Origin: Nitrososphaerales archaeon
GTDB taxonomy: Archaea; Thermoproteota; Nitrososphaeria; Nitrososphaerales; Gagatemarchaeaceae
NCBI GenBank assembly: GCA_032906765.1
Contig: JAJTZB010000001.1
Coordinates: 62,001-126,000 of the forward strand
DNA: 64,000 bases
Direction of reading: 5' to 3'
Shown: piece by piece, positions 17,361 through 25,751 of the stretch
How positions within the stretch are numbered: the first letter of the stretch is position 1
Layout of the letters: each line of letters starts with the position of its first letter
Translations under genes and position numbers: made by a program
The notes under the pieces: generated by a model
The model's input: the letters and a program-made list of their open reading frames with translations, nothing else
What the model was told of the DNA's origin: nothing
Database searches by the model: none

Positions 17361-18284
17361 TCACCCTTTGCCCTCCGCGGCCGGCAGGATGTATGTGTCG
17401 TAGCTCCCGTAGTTCCTGCCGTACCCTATCACACCGTTGTGGTCCACGTCCCAGATGGGTGGTTCGATGTACAGGTCACCGTTTGGGTCTGCGGTCAGCG
17501 TCAGCATCGGTATCGCGTTTGTCGGTGACGGTTGCTGCGAGGCGGGGCCTGCCTTGGCCAAGCCGTCGGGTATCTCGTAGATGCTACCGTGGCACGGGCA
17601 TTCGTATTGCTCGTGGGTCGGCGCCGGGTTGTAGTTCGGGCTGCACCAGAGGTGGACGCATACCTTGCTGAAGGCCACGAACGCGGCCGCGTCCTTGGCG
17701 TCCCCGTTGAAGGGCGCACCAGCTGGCAGCCTAATCAACTCGAACTTCACGAAGGTGTCTGGGTTCTGCGCGTCCAGGGTTGCGTCACCAGTCGAGGGGT
17801 ACGTCACAGCCCAGTGCGAGTTTGAGGGGAAAGTGTTGAGGTCGTTCACGTTGACTGCCTTCCCCGCCGCCTGGCCGAATTTCGGGTCGTTGTCTATCAC
17901 CGCCTTCTGCCTCTGGTACTTGCCTGAGCTGCCCACCGAAGAGGAGAGGAATGTACCCCAAGGGACAAACGGCGTGATCGAGAGTATCGCACCCACGGCG
18001 ACCATGGCCTTCAGGAAGTTCCGCCGGCCCGAGCTCTTGGGCGGCAGCGGTCTCGAAGGGGGAGTCGGCGGCGGAGTCACCGCTGGGCGGGGAGGAATAG
18101 GCGGCGCAGCAGCCACAGGGAGAGGAGGGACGGCAACTGGCGGTCGCTGCGGAGGCTGAGTCTGAGGGGGAGCTGCAGGTGTCGGTGGGACTCGTGGCGT
18201 CGGCGGTACCGCGGCCTGCTTCTGCTTCTTTTCCTCTTCAGGCTGAGAGGTGGAGGAAGACGTTTGCTTGGAATCCTCCGACAT
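17361..18284 (-). CDS. Rieske iron-sulfur protein with proline-rich N-terminus
   Basis: A 307-residue Rieske protein. Residues 1-90 are proline, glutamine and alanine rich, unusually long for this family, and should lie in the cytoplasm. GRRNFLKAMVAVGAILSI at about 90-110 is a twin-arginine-type signal or anchor. The globular domain holds the [2Fe-2S] ligands CVHLWC (family CTHLGC) and CPCHGS. The box-1 cysteine is followed by Trp where Gly is usual and the gap to box 2 is longer than average. It passes electrons from quinol at cytochrome b to a soluble or anchored acceptor. The cupredoxin encoded divergently upstream is the obvious candidate. It lies 52 bp before cytochrome b on the same strand. 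Confidence 0.95.
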   Translation of the reverse strand: MSEDSKQTSSSTSQPEEEKKQKQAAVPPTPRVPPTPAAPPQTQPPQRPPVAVPPLPVAAAPPIPPRPAVTPPPTPPSRPLPPKSSGRRNFLKAMVAVGAILSITPFVPWGTFLSSSVGSSGKYQRQKAVIDNDPKFGQAAGKAVNVNDLNTFPSNSHWAVTYPSTGDATLDAQNPDTFVKFELIRLPAGAPFNGDAKDAAAFVAFSKVCVHLWCSPNYNPAPTHEQYECPCHGSIYEIPDGLAKAGPASQQPSPTNAIPMLTLTADPNGDLYIEPPIWDVDHNGVIGYGRNYGSYDTYILPAAEGKG

Positions 18285-18404
18285 ACTTGCCGAGTGGGGT
18301 GCCTAGGCGGCATTTTTAACTTTGATATGGAGAAATTGAAAACCGACAACATCGTGACAATAATTTTATAGACCGTTGTGGGGTCGCCGACCTAGTAAGC
18401 GATT

Positions 18405-18848
18405 TTGGCCAAACCCAACAGTGGCACGGCAGCGGTAGGCGTGGTGGTGGCGATTCTCATCATCGTCTCTGTGGCGGCCATAGGGTACTTCCAGTTCAAC
18501 GTCGCGCCGACGCTGTTCACAAGCACCACGACGACCACAACCACGTCGGGCGGACTGCCGCCTCCGGGCCACTTCGTCAACGTGTCCATCATCCAGGGGG
18601 CGTCCGTGTCCGGAGATGGTTTCAGCCCGGCCGTTGTGACTGTAGTGATAGGAGTCAACAACACGATAGTCTGGACGAACAACGATCAAGCTCCACACAC
18701 GGTCACAGCCAAGGACAACTCGTTCAACAGCGGGAACATGAACCCAGGCGCCGTTTTCCAGTTCACTTTCAGCAACCCAGGGACTTACAGGTACGGCTGC
18801 AACTACCACTCGTGGATGGCCGGAACCGTCGTAGTCAAGTCTGGCTGA
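18405..18848 (+). CDS. Membrane-anchored cupredoxin (plastocyanin-like)
   Basis: A 147-residue blue-copper protein. Residues 10-32 are an uncleaved membrane anchor (VGVVVAILIIVSVAAIGYF), then a Thr-rich linker and a cupredoxin domain on the outer face. The type 1 copper ligands are all present: His in QAPHTVTA and the Cys-x-x-x-His-x-x-Met set in YGCNYHSWMAG. It should carry electrons between the Rieske/cytochrome b pair and a terminal oxidase. TTG 18405 is used; TTTTATAG at 18364-18371, about 37 nt upstream, is a plausible TATA box. Confidence 0.92.
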   Translation: MAKPNSGTAAVGVVVAILIIVSVAAIGYFQFNVAPTLFTSTTTTTTTSGGLPPPGHFVNVSIIQGASVSGDGFSPAVVTVVIGVNNTIVWTNNDQAPHTVTAKDNSFNSGNMNPGAVFQFTFSNPGTYRYGCNYHSWMAGTVVVKSG

Positions 18849-18889
18849 AGCGACAACGCGGAAATAGCAGTCAGTGCCGAGCCGGACCA

Positions 18890-20341
18890 TTGAAGATACT
18901 CGCTTCCGCAGACGACCTTGACGAGCTCTCAAGGGACGCTGGCTTCATAGTCAAGCGCCCAGCAGCTGCGTACGTTGCAGAGACCGAGGAGGACGTGTTG
19001 ACCGTTCTCCGGTCGGCCTCGCAGCTTGGCCTGTCCGTCACTCCGAGGGGGTCTGGGACCTCGATACCAAGCCAGGCTGTGGGCAGCGGCTACGTGCTGC
19101 TGCAGAACGCGAGGCGCGCAGACCTAAGCGATCCCGGCACCATAAGCTGCGACCCGGCCTTGGTCAAGGCTGACCTGAATGCGGCGCTGGACCCGCTGGG
19201 AGTCTGGATGCCAGTAGACCCCTCGAGCTACAAGTCGTGCAGCGTTGGCGGGATGGTCTCGAACAACGCGTCTGGCGCAAGGACCTACAAGTACGGCTCG
19301 ACCATCGACTACGTGCAGGAGCTGCGAGTTGTCCTTCCCGAGGAGGGATTGAAGGTCGTGAAGCCTGTCGGCATCGAGGAAGCCCTGCATTCGGGGGGTT
19401 CGACAGCCAAGGTCTCGAGCCTCCTCATCGAAAACGGGAAGGCGATAAGGGATGATTCTCCTAAGGTCACGAAGAACTCCTCTGGCTACAGGTTGGAGAA
19501 GATCATCCACGATGGCATGGTCGACCTGCCAAGACTCTTCGTCGGGTCGGAGGGGACTCTTGCAGTGACGACAAAGATCAGGCTGGCCACCAGACCGAAA
19601 CCAGTTGAGCGACTCCTGATCGTCATCGAGACTTCGCTGGCCGAACTTGACAAGGTCGCGGCTGCCCTGAGGGAGCACGGTCCCAGCGCCGTTGAGCTCG
19701 TGGACAAGTCAGTGTTCAGACAGACAGGAAGGGAGGAAAGAATCAAGTCGCTCTCCAGGACGGAGGAGGACTATCTGGTCTTCTGCGAGTTCGACGGGCT
19801 TGTTCGGGGCGAGACCTCGCGAAACTTGGAAGAGGTCGCACGGGACAAGACTCTGGTGCAGTTCGACCCCGTGGTGCTGGAAGACGCTGCCGAAGTCTCT
19901 CGGGCCTGGGAGGTCAGGAACGAGACACTGACGATAGCAGGCGAGATTAGAAGAGGGTCAAGGGTCCCCCTGCCCGGGGTGGAAGACCTCGTCGTTCCCC
20001 CGCAGTTGCTCGGCACGATGGTCAGGCTGCTCCGCGACTCGTTCGAGTCGAGGGGGCTCGAGTACATCTCCTATGGCCACGCAGGAGACGCCAACCTGCA
20101 CATGAGGCCTCTCTTGGACCCAGGCTCGAGCAGCGACGTAAGCTTGCTGAGGGAGATCATGGATGAGTGCTTCGAGGCCGTGTGGAAGATGGGAGGGTCA
20201 ATCACGGGGGAGCACGGCGACGGCCTTCTGAGGGCGCCATTTGTGGAGAGGCAGTACAGGCGTACCTACTGGATAATGAAGGAGGTAAAGAAGCTGTACG
20301 ACCCGAAGAACCTACTCAACCCTGGCGTCAAGGTGACCTAG
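18890..20341 (+). CDS. FAD-linked oxidase, GlcD / D-lactate dehydrogenase type
   Basis: A 483-residue flavoprotein of the vanillyl-alcohol-oxidase fold. The FAD pyrophosphate loop is TPRGSGTSIPSQAVGSG, followed by VGGMVSNNASGARTYKYG. The C-terminal SITGEHGDGLLR carries the conserved His-Gly-Asp, and YGHAGDANLHMRPL is the metal/substrate site of glycolate and D-lactate oxidases. It oxidises a 2-hydroxy acid and passes electrons on. Which acid cannot be told from sequence. TTG 18890 gives the right N-terminus; earlier in-frame starts lie inside the cupredoxin. The order cupredoxin then oxidase, 41 bp apart, suggests electrons may enter the same chain. Confidence 0.9.
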   Translation: MKILASADDLDELSRDAGFIVKRPAAAYVAETEEDVLTVLRSASQLGLSVTPRGSGTSIPSQAVGSGYVLLQNARRADLSDPGTISCDPALVKADLNAALDPLGVWMPVDPSSYKSCSVGGMVSNNASGARTYKYGSTIDYVQELRVVLPEEGLKVVKPVGIEEALHSGGSTAKVSSLLIENGKAIRDDSPKVTKNSSGYRLEKIIHDGMVDLPRLFVGSEGTLAVTTKIRLATRPKPVERLLIVIETSLAELDKVAAALREHGPSAVELVDKSVFRQTGREERIKSLSRTEEDYLVFCEFDGLVRGETSRNLEEVARDKTLVQFDPVVLEDAAEVSRAWEVRNETLTIAGEIRRGSRVPLPGVEDLVVPPQLLGTMVRLLRDSFESRGLEYISYGHAGDANLHMRPLLDPGSSSDVSLLREIMDECFEAVWKMGGSITGEHGDGLLRAPFVERQYRRTYWIMKEVKKLYDPKNLLNPGVKVT

Positions 20342-20903
20342 CACCGGCGAACGCACGCGCGAGCAGCCTGGCGACTCTCACTGGCTCTGGGATGGAACCC
20401 TGGAGGGTGAACTTGTCGACGATGGACAAGGCATCCTTCTCCGCGATACCGCTTGTTCTGGCATAGACAGCGTGACCCGAAGAGAGCTTGAGGCGTTTCC
20501 TTGCTCCCAGCCTTCGGTATGCCTTGAGCTTCTCGTCGGCGTGGCCGGGGAAGTGTCTGATGATTGAGGATTCTATCCCAGACGTCTCCTTGTAGGTAAG
20601 GCAGATCACCGGGACCTTCGTGCGGCTTGAGAGCAGGTCGACGTCGATGATGTTGTAGAGGCTGAGGATGGCGCCTGAAACCATCAAGAGGTTGACGTCG
20701 TTCCTCTCGAACGACCTGAAGAGCCTAGCTACTGAAGCGGTAGCGTCGTCGCCGCCGACCGACGTCCGGTCGAAGGCAGCCCCGTCGACAATGAAGTCGC
20801 CACGCATCACGGCACCGGCCAAGACCGACCACCTCTCGGTCTGCCTGAAGCTCTCTGCAACGCCAAGAACTCGGATGCCCTTCTTGTTCAGATGGAGGCG
20901 CAA
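20328..20903 (-). CDS. DUF99 family protein (UPF0215, endonuclease V-like)
   Basis: A 191-residue archaeal DUF99 protein. The family starts K-x-G-I-R-V-L-G-V-A-E-S-F, seen here as KKGIRVLGVAESF, and has DGAAFDRTSVGGDDAT and NLLMVSGAILSLYNIIDV. The fold is distantly related to endonuclease V, but the catalytic role is not established. It converges on the flavoprotein gene with a 14-base overlap of the ends. A CTTTTAAC box at 20931-20938 is shared back-to-back with the PPC-domain gene and is about 31 nt from TTG 20903. Confidence 0.88.
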   Translation of the reverse strand: MRLHLNKKGIRVLGVAESFRQTERWSVLAGAVMRGDFIVDGAAFDRTSVGGDDATASVARLFRSFERNDVNLLMVSGAILSLYNIIDVDLLSSRTKVPVICLTYKETSGIESSIIRHFPGHADEKLKAYRRLGARKRLKLSSGHAVYARTSGIAEKDALSIVDKFTLQGSIPEPVRVARLLARAFAGARSP

Positions 20904-20930
20904 CCCGAAGGATGGAGAGGCCCTCCCAAG

Positions 20931-20938
20931 CTTTTAAC
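20931..20938. promoter_or_regulatory. Shared TATA element for DUF99 and PPC genes
   Basis: CTTTTAAC is centred 27 nt before GTG 20961 on the plus strand and 31 nt before TTG 20903 on the minus strand, so one element could serve both divergent genes. Confidence 0.45.
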
Positions 20939-20960
20939 CTTGGCAGACCCGGTCGGGTGT

Positions 20961-21368
20961 GTGGCTAGGATCTACAAGCTCGAGAAGGGGATGGGGATAA
21001 CTGACGAGATACTGAGGATAGCGAAGAAAGAGAAGATCAGGACAGCGAGGGTAGAGGCGATAGGCGGCGTGAACAAGCTAGAGCTTGCGTTCTTCAACCA
21101 TGAGGAGAAGAAGTACGAAAAGCGCAAGTTCAACGAGTTCATGGAGGTGACTTCGCTTCTCGGGAACATAACCCTGAAGGACGGCAAGCCGTTCCTTCAC
21201 ATGCACGGCACCTTCGGGAGGAGGGACAGTTCGGTAGTCGGCGGCCACCTTGTATCAGGATCTGTGTTCCCGATGCTGGAAGCCATTATCACCCCAACCA
21301 AGAACAGGGCCAAGCGGAGGTTTGACGAGGAGATGGGCCTGAACGTAATCTACAAGGTTGAAGCTTAG
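20961..21368 (+). CDS. PPC/DUF296 domain protein
   Basis: A 135-residue protein that is one PPC (DUF296) domain, the same fold as in plant AT-hook PPC proteins but without the AT-hook. Visible parts are GMGITDEILRIAKKEKIRTARVEAIGG split over the first helix and strand, LLGNITLKDGKPFLHMHGTF with conserved His residues, and VVGGHLVSGSVFPMLEAII. Stand-alone PPC proteins form trimers; the function is unknown. GTG 20961 is chosen from the TATA spacing and because upstream codons lack family similarity. Confidence 0.88.
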   Translation: MARIYKLEKGMGITDEILRIAKKEKIRTARVEAIGGVNKLELAFFNHEEKKYEKRKFNEFMEVTSLLGNITLKDGKPFLHMHGTFGRRDSSVVGGHLVSGSVFPMLEAIITPTKNRAKRRFDEEMGLNVIYKVEA

Positions 21369-21479
21369 CACACGCCAAGTAACTGGGAGTGAGGCTCAGA
21401 CAAATGCCTTCTCTTCACTAGTATGACCAAGTCGTAACTCTGAATCATCACGGCCTCGATGTTTCGGAGCTCGCTTGCG

Positions 21480-21486
21480 TTATAAA
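21480..21486. promoter_or_regulatory. TATA-like box without an assigned gene
   Basis: TTATAAA between the PPC gene and the convergent dehydrogenase gene does not serve either. Towards the minus strand it would start a transcript near 21456, just before a possible 28-codon frame (GTG 21451). Towards the plus strand it would read antisense into the dehydrogenase gene. Confidence 0.3.
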
Positions 21487-21530
21487 GGGTTCTCGGCTGG
21501 CGGCTGGGAAGGATTGGGCGGTGGGCCCGC

Positions 21531-22466
21531 TCAGCGCGTGACTAGCGGCAACTCCAAGATTGTGATCAGCCCGGGTCTCGCCCGCATGACCCTCTCGGCG
21601 GCGTTGACGGCGAGTGCTACCGTGGCTGAGTCACCGAAAACGCCGTTTTCAAACCGCAGTTTCAGATTCGGTTCACCGCTCACCTCGATCAGGTCGAAGT
21701 CGCTGGAGGATGTCGTCATCTCCAAGTCGAGCCTTATCCTGCATTCGCCAGCGCGGCCCTCCGCGAACTGGGCGGCCCCCATCACGTAGTCCGCTGCGCC
21801 GAGGACTGGCTTGATCCCCCATGTTACGTCCGTTGCCTCCCTCCCCAGGGAAGAAGCGATCAGCTGCAGCGACTCGACCAGCCCGACGTGGCCTATCCCC
21901 CCTTTCTCGAGGCCCTTCTCGAACTTCGCTTTCGAGAGCCCGACCCCCATCTTCGCCTGCAGCTGCCTCCTCCTCCTACCGACGTTGACGCTCCTCGTGA
22001 CCCTGATGCTCCTCGGGCTCTTGGAGGCAGACGCCACAACGGCGGGGACCCAGTCCATCACGAACCCGGGGTTGACGCCGACACCGACCACCGTAGAGCC
22101 GCTCTGCCTAGCGATTCCGTCGAGCCGCACGGCGTCCTCGGAGTTCGCCCAGGAGGGGAAGGCCAGCTCCTCGCAAGTGCTGACTACCCTGATTCCTTTC
22201 CTGAGGACGAACTCGACGTCCTCGACCATATCGGAGAGCCGTGAGCTCGTCGCCATGATCGCGACTTGAACGTCGTCGAGGGGGATGTCCCTCACGTTCT
22301 GCATCACGCGGACATCACTGTTCAGGTTGGAGAGCTCCCGAAGCGTCTTCCCGGCCTTCGCTGGGCTGCTGTCGATGACGACAAGCAGGTCGTGCCTCTT
22401 CTCCAGGCAGTGCGCTGCTATCGCGCTTCCTATCGCCCCGAATCCGAAGAGAGCGATCCTGACCAT
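21531..22466 (-). CDS. DapB-like NAD(P)-dependent dehydrogenase (2,4-diaminopentanoate dehydrogenase type)
   Basis: A 311-residue oxidoreductase. The Rossmann motif LFGFGAIGSAIAAH is at the N-terminus. ATSSRLSDMV and the later GVGVNPGFVMDWVP match the branch that contains 2,4-diaminopentanoate dehydrogenase, related to dihydrodipicolinate reductase and homoserine dehydrogenase. VTRSVNVGRRR begins the substrate domain. It probably deaminates or reduces an amino-acid derivative; the true substrate is unknown. GATTAAATG at 22489-22497 is centred 27 nt before ATG 22466, so the transcript is leaderless. Confidence 0.85.
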   Translation of the reverse strand: MVRIALFGFGAIGSAIAAHCLEKRHDLLVVIDSSPAKAGKTLRELSNLNSDVRVMQNVRDIPLDDVQVAIMATSSRLSDMVEDVEFVLRKGIRVVSTCEELAFPSWANSEDAVRLDGIARQSGSTVVGVGVNPGFVMDWVPAVVASASKSPRSIRVTRSVNVGRRRRQLQAKMGVGLSKAKFEKGLEKGGIGHVGLVESLQLIASSLGREATDVTWGIKPVLGAADYVMGAAQFAEGRAGECRIRLDLEMTTSSSDFDLIEVSGEPNLKLRFENGVFGDSATVALAVNAAERVMRARPGLITILELPLVTR

Positions 22467-22516
22467 GAAGGTGGCACTCCCCTCCCTTCATTTAATCGAT
22501 ACGCCTGGAACTCAAA

Positions 22517-22525
22517 GGATAAATC
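22517..22525 (+). promoter_or_regulatory. TATA box of the DUF1028 gene
   Basis: GGATAAATC centred 28 nt before TTG 22549. It decides that start; in-frame ATGs further upstream lie antisense to the dehydrogenase gene. Confidence 0.55.
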
Positions 22526-22548
22526 GACTGGGGCGCACTCAGAAAGGG

Positions 22549-23442
22549 TTGACCTACTCGATAGTCGCGCGCGACCCCAAGACGGGCGAGATGGGGGTGG
22601 CCGTTCAGTCGCATTATTTCTCAGTGGGCTCGGTTGTGACCTGGGCGAGGGCAGGCATCGGAGCGGTCGCCACACAGTCGATGACCGAGATCAGATACGG
22701 CCCGTTGGGCTTGGAGCTAATGGCTGCAGGAAAGAGCGCCGCGGAGGCCCTCAGAGGGCTGCTCGCGGTCGACCCTAAGCCTGACATCAGACAGGTGGCA
22801 ATGGTTGACTCGAAGGGAAGGACCGCTGCCCACACAGGAAAGAGATGCATCCCCTACGCTGGTAACACGCAAGGGAAGAGCGTCAGCTGCCAGGGCAACA
22901 TAATGAGGAACGGGAGGGTCTGGACAGCGATGAGGAAGAGCTACGAGAAGAACGCCAGGCTTCCCCTCCCAGAAAGGCTTGTTGCCGCCCTAGAAGCTGG
23001 CGAAGCTGCCGGAGGCGATGCTCGCGGCAAGCAGTCGGCCGCGATACTTGTTGTCTCTGGAGAAAAGACCTCCTCGTATTGGGAGGGGAGGGTGGTCGAG
23101 CTGCGCGTGGAAGACCATCCGGAGCCTGTACCAGAGCTGAAAAGGCTCCTTAGATTCAAGAGGGGCTACGATTGGGTGGACAAAGGTGACGGCTATATCG
23201 CTTCCGGCAAACTCGCGGCCGCCCTGAAGGCGTACGAGAGGGCACTCGAGCTCGTCCCCGAAGTAGACGAAATAAAGTACTGGGTCGGCGTGAGCCTGCT
23301 CCCGACCAAGCGGAGGGAACGGGGCCTGGACCTGTTGAAAGAGGTCTTTGCGAAGGACCGTAGTTACGTCAAGATGACGAAGGCAATCGTGAAAGCCGGG
23401 TCCCTGCCCATCGACCCCTCCGTGAGAGAAGCCTACCCCTAG
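22549..23442 (+). CDS. DUF1028 Ntn-hydrolase-like protein with TPR-like tail
   Basis: A 297-residue protein. Residues 1-205 are DUF1028: LTYSIVARDPKTGEMGVAVQ, GAVATQSMTEIRYGPLGLEL, CIPYAGNTQGKSVSCQGN. This family has an Ntn-hydrolase-like fold and is often found near amino-acid or peptide genes; its reaction is unproven. Residues 225-285 look like one or two TPR helical pairs (GKLAAALKAYERALELVPE), a known C-terminal addition. It converges with the nuclease-like gene and the two stops overlap by four bases. Confidence 0.88.
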   Translation: MTYSIVARDPKTGEMGVAVQSHYFSVGSVVTWARAGIGAVATQSMTEIRYGPLGLELMAAGKSAAEALRGLLAVDPKPDIRQVAMVDSKGRTAAHTGKRCIPYAGNTQGKSVSCQGNIMRNGRVWTAMRKSYEKNARLPLPERLVAALEAGEAAGGDARGKQSAAILVVSGEKTSSYWEGRVVELRVEDHPEPVPELKRLLRFKRGYDWVDKGDGYIASGKLAAALKAYERALELVPEVDEIKYWVGVSLLPTKRRERGLDLLKEVFAKDRSYVKMTKAIVKAGSLPIDPSVREAYP

Positions 23443-24008
23443 TCGAACTCGAGCATCACGGAGTATCCAGCTATCCCATCAAGGAAGCTGCCCAGAGTGC
23501 GAACAGGCACGACCGCCGCCCCGCCCACGAACCTCAGGGTCTCGTCCGCAAGCAGGAGAATCACGGTTGCGATTGGTTTGAGGGATTCTCTCCCTTCCCT
23601 GAGGAGCCTCGCCCTTCTCCTCTGCGCCTCCGCGCAGCGGGCGAGAGACGGCACCCCCATCGTCCGCTTCCAGTGCTTGCAATCTACTGCGAGGGAGACA
23701 AGGTCGGAATGGGCGAGCAGGTCAAGCTGGGCCCTCGGACGCCTGATCACAAGATTCTCCTCCACAACGAACCCTCGGATTCGAAACAGGTCAGCGCAGA
23801 ACGATTCGAACTCCTCCCAGTCCAAGCCGCCGGCCACCTCCTCGAGCCTGGCACCGAGCCTGCAGGCCAGGATAGCCCGAATGACCCGGGGGCTCCCCTT
23901 CCCCGCTGACCCGCGGAGCTCGAACTCCAGCTGCCTGAACTCCTCCTCGGCCTTGCCCGTCAGCTCTCCGTTGAGGACCCTTCTGGCGTTCGACTGTTCC
24001 GGGATCAA
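23439..24008 (-). CDS. Mrr-like PD-(D/E)XK nuclease domain protein
   Basis: A 189-residue protein. Residues 65-150 look like an Mrr-type restriction-endonuclease fold: GLDWEEFESFCADLFRIRGF, then AQLDLLAHS (catalytic Asp), LAVDCKHWKR (D/E-x-K form with Asp-Cys-Lys), and a following Gln/Arg-rich helix. The first 60 residues are a charged helical region. It would cut DNA or be an inactive relative; the C in D-C-K is seen in some Mrr-like proteins. There is no adjacent methyltransferase, so a classical restriction system is unlikely. The TTG start fits an ATTATAAG box at 24033-24040. Confidence 0.75.
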   Translation of the reverse strand: MIPEQSNARRVLNGELTGKAEEEFRQLEFELRGSAGKGSPRVIRAILACRLGARLEEVAGGLDWEEFESFCADLFRIRGFVVEENLVIRRPRAQLDLLAHSDLVSLAVDCKHWKRTMGVPSLARCAEAQRRRARLLREGRESLKPIATVILLLADETLRFVGGAAVVPVRTLGSFLDGIAGYSVMLEFD

Positions 24009-24032
24009 TGCTAAGAGATGAAGGCTGGCAGG

Positions 24033-24040
24033 ATTATAAG
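24033..24040. promoter_or_regulatory. Symmetric TATA box upstream of the nuclease gene
   Basis: ATTATAAG is centred 28 nt before TTG 24008 on the minus strand. On the plus strand it would lead to GTG 24061, the start of a 37-codon frame (MARQQRSGTQSAMAHLN...), whose coding status is unsupported. Confidence 0.45.
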
Positions 24041-24113
24041 CCGCCCCCCGTGGTCCGAAGGTGGCAAGGCAACAGCGCTCTGGTACGCAGTCGGCGATGG
24101 CCCACTTGAATCC

Positions 24114-24122
24114 GTTAAATCC
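24114..24122 (+). promoter_or_regulatory. TATA box of the 24146 gene
   Basis: GTTAAATCC centred 28 nt before GTG 24146. Confidence 0.4.
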
Positions 24123-24145
24123 ATGGGCAGAGAACCTCTCGGACA

Positions 24146-24532
24146 GTGCGGACTGTCAGCAGCGTCGAGTATGCTAGGCTCGTGGGGTTCGTTGAGCAGA
24201 CTCTACGACAGTTGAGTTTCCGCTATTACACGAACGCTACAAGGAGAGTGACGGAATACGAGGTGTTCGACCCGGCGAGGTTCAGGATTCTTGTGGAGGA
24301 CGCATTGGTCGAACCGGCTGCTCTTGGCCCGATTGGTGCTGGGAGGAAAGTCACAGCCATTGAAGTCCGGCGCGACATTGGGGCATCTGAGCCGGTTGAA
24401 GACGCTAGGCGCCACGCTAGGGAGTTCGTCACCAAGCTCATCTCACTTATGCCCATGGAACCGTGGAAGGGGTTGGGACTGGTTAGGTCAAGGACGGTGA
24501 AGGCGAGGTGGCTGGAGCTCGGGAAGCTCTAG
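24146..24532 (+). CDS. Unknown 128-residue protein, probably frameshifted before a membrane anchor
   Basis: Not recognised. The protein is soluble with a mixed alpha/beta pattern: helix SSVEYARLVGFVEQTLRQLS, strands RRVTEYEVF and GRKVTAIEVRRD, and helix DARRHAREFVTKLISLM. GTG 24146 is set by the TATA box. The stop at 24530-24532 looks premature: a one-base shift there joins it to an open frame encoding a charged linker and one membrane helix (see 24531-24737). The intact gene may therefore have encoded a tail-anchored protein of about 197 residues. The end lies just before the convergent dppF-like gene. Confidence 0.7.
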   Translation: MRTVSSVEYARLVGFVEQTLRQLSFRYYTNATRRVTEYEVFDPARFRILVEDALVEPAALGPIGAGRKVTAIEVRRDIGASEPVEDARRHAREFVTKLISLMPMEPWKGLGLVRSRTVKARWLELGKL

Positions 24533-24737
24533 GGAAGAAGAGCGGGTTGACGACGGGCAGGTACCCGCCCAGGAGAAGGCGGACGAAGACAAGAGGAGCA
24601 GGGAGCCCAATGAGAGTCCAGCGCGCCTAGGTTGGAAGGACTACATCGCGCTCTTGATCGCGGCGCTGGAGACCGTCTTCCTGCCTCTGCTTGTCGTGAT
24701 CGTGGTACTGGTCTTGCTGGTCCTCCTCGTCCGCTGA
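24531..24737 (+). pseudogene. Out-of-frame continuation with charged linker and membrane helix
   Basis: Shifted by one base from the preceding gene, this frame is open to TGA 24735-24737 and has no ATG, GTG or TTG of its own before the membrane segment. It reads REEERVDDGQVPAQEKADED..., a charged linker of about 35 residues, then DYIALLIAALETVFLPLLV and an unbroken hydrophobic run ending in Arg. The composition is that of a C-terminal anchor. It is either the lost tail of the 24146 gene, a sequence error, or a programmed shift. Confidence 0.55.
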
Positions 24738-24739
24738 AT

Positions 24740-25747
24740 TCAGGCCTCGACGGCCGTCTTCTTCGCAAAGTCAATGTCGTACAGGCATTCGACCCAGTGA
24801 CCCCTAACCGTCCGCCGGAGCTCGGGTACAACCTTTGAGCACTTATCCGTCGCGAAGGGGCACCTGGTCCTGAACCTGCAACCCGAGGGGATCGCTATGG
24901 GACTCGGGACGTCGCCCTGCAGGGCTGCCCTTCCCTTCCTCTTCGCAGGGTCCGGGACCGGGGCTGAGGAGAGAAGAGCAACCGTGTATGGGTGCTTCGG
25001 GTGATCGTAAATCTCGGAAGCTCCTGCCACTTCGACGATGCGCCCCAGGTACATCACTGCTATCCTGCGACACATGTACCTGATGACGGACAGGTTGTGC
25101 GAGATGAAGAAGTAGGTGAGTGAAAGTTCTGACTGCAGACTGACCAGAAGGTTCAGGATTTGGGCCTGCACAGAAACGTCGAGCGAGGAGGTTGGCTCGT
25201 CGAGGACAAGGAACTCGGGCTGGACAGCGAGCGCCCTAGCGATTGCTACCCTCTGCCTCTGCCCGCCGCTGAACTCGTGAGGGAACCTAGATAGGTGGTC
25301 CGGGTTCAGACCAACCAGTTCTATGAGCCTGCTCGCTTCGTGCTCCGCTTCCACAGAGCTAGAGGCGATTCCGTGGATTCGCATCGGCTCAGTGAGTGCA
25401 GACTTTACTGACTGTCGCGGGTCTAGGGACGCGTATGGGTCTTGGAAGACGACCTGCATCTTCCTCCTGAATGGCTTTAGTCTCCTGCCCTTGAGTCGGG
25501 TTATGTCCGTCCCTTCGTAGATCAGCCTGCCCCTAGTGGCATCTGTCAATCGCATGATGGCCCTGGCCAGCGTAGTCTTTCCGCAGCCTGATTCCCCTAC
25601 GAGGCCGATGGTCTCGCCCCGGACTACCTCCAGGCTGACGCCGTCCACGGCCTTCACGTATCCCTCGACCCTTCCTAGGAGACCGCCCTTGATTGGGAAC
25701 CACTTGTAGAGGTCGGAAACCTGGAGGAGTGGAGCTCCCTCGCTCAT
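24740..25747 (-). CDS. Peptide ABC transporter ATP-binding protein, DppF/OppF type (system 1)
   Basis: A 335-residue ATPase of the oligopeptide importer family. Walker A is GESGCGKTT, the signature is [15 protein letters not shown] and Walker B is [12 protein letters not shown]. The C-terminal [14 protein letters not shown] is the family's Cys-rich tail. It powers uptake from the cytoplasmic face together with the DppD-type ATPase just upstream (four-base gap) and two permeases. It is the last gene of the minus-strand unit. GTG or ATG at 25747 gives the standard N-terminus [16 protein letters not shown]. Confidence 0.95.
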   Translation of the reverse strand: MSEGAPLLQVSDLYKWFPIKGGLLGRVEGYVKAVDGVSLEVVRGETIGLVGESGCGKTTLARAIMRLTDATRGRLIYEGTDITRLKGRRLKPFRRKMQVVFQDPYASLDPRQSVKSALTEPMRIHGIASSSVEAEHEASRLIELVGLNPDHLSRFPHEFSGGQRQRVAIARALAVQPEFLVLDEPTSSLDVSVQAQILNLLVSLQSELSLTYFFISHNLSVIRYMCRRIAVMYLGRIVEVAGASEIYDHPKHPYTVALLSSAPVPDPAKRKGRAALQGDVPSPIAIPSGCRFRTRCPFATDKCSKVVPELRRTVRGHWVECLYDIDFAKKTAVEA

Positions 25748-25751
25748 CCCT

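Noticed and set aside
18030-18280. Repetitive stretch as a possible CRISPR or satellite
   Set aside because: It encodes the proline-rich arm of the Rieske protein; there are no regular spacers.
23439-24008. Restriction-modification system
   Set aside because: Only an Mrr-like nuclease is present; no methyltransferase or specificity gene lies nearby.
24040-24146. Possible tRNA or small RNA
   Set aside because: No cloverleaf could be formed; only a short unsupported frame and a TATA box were found.
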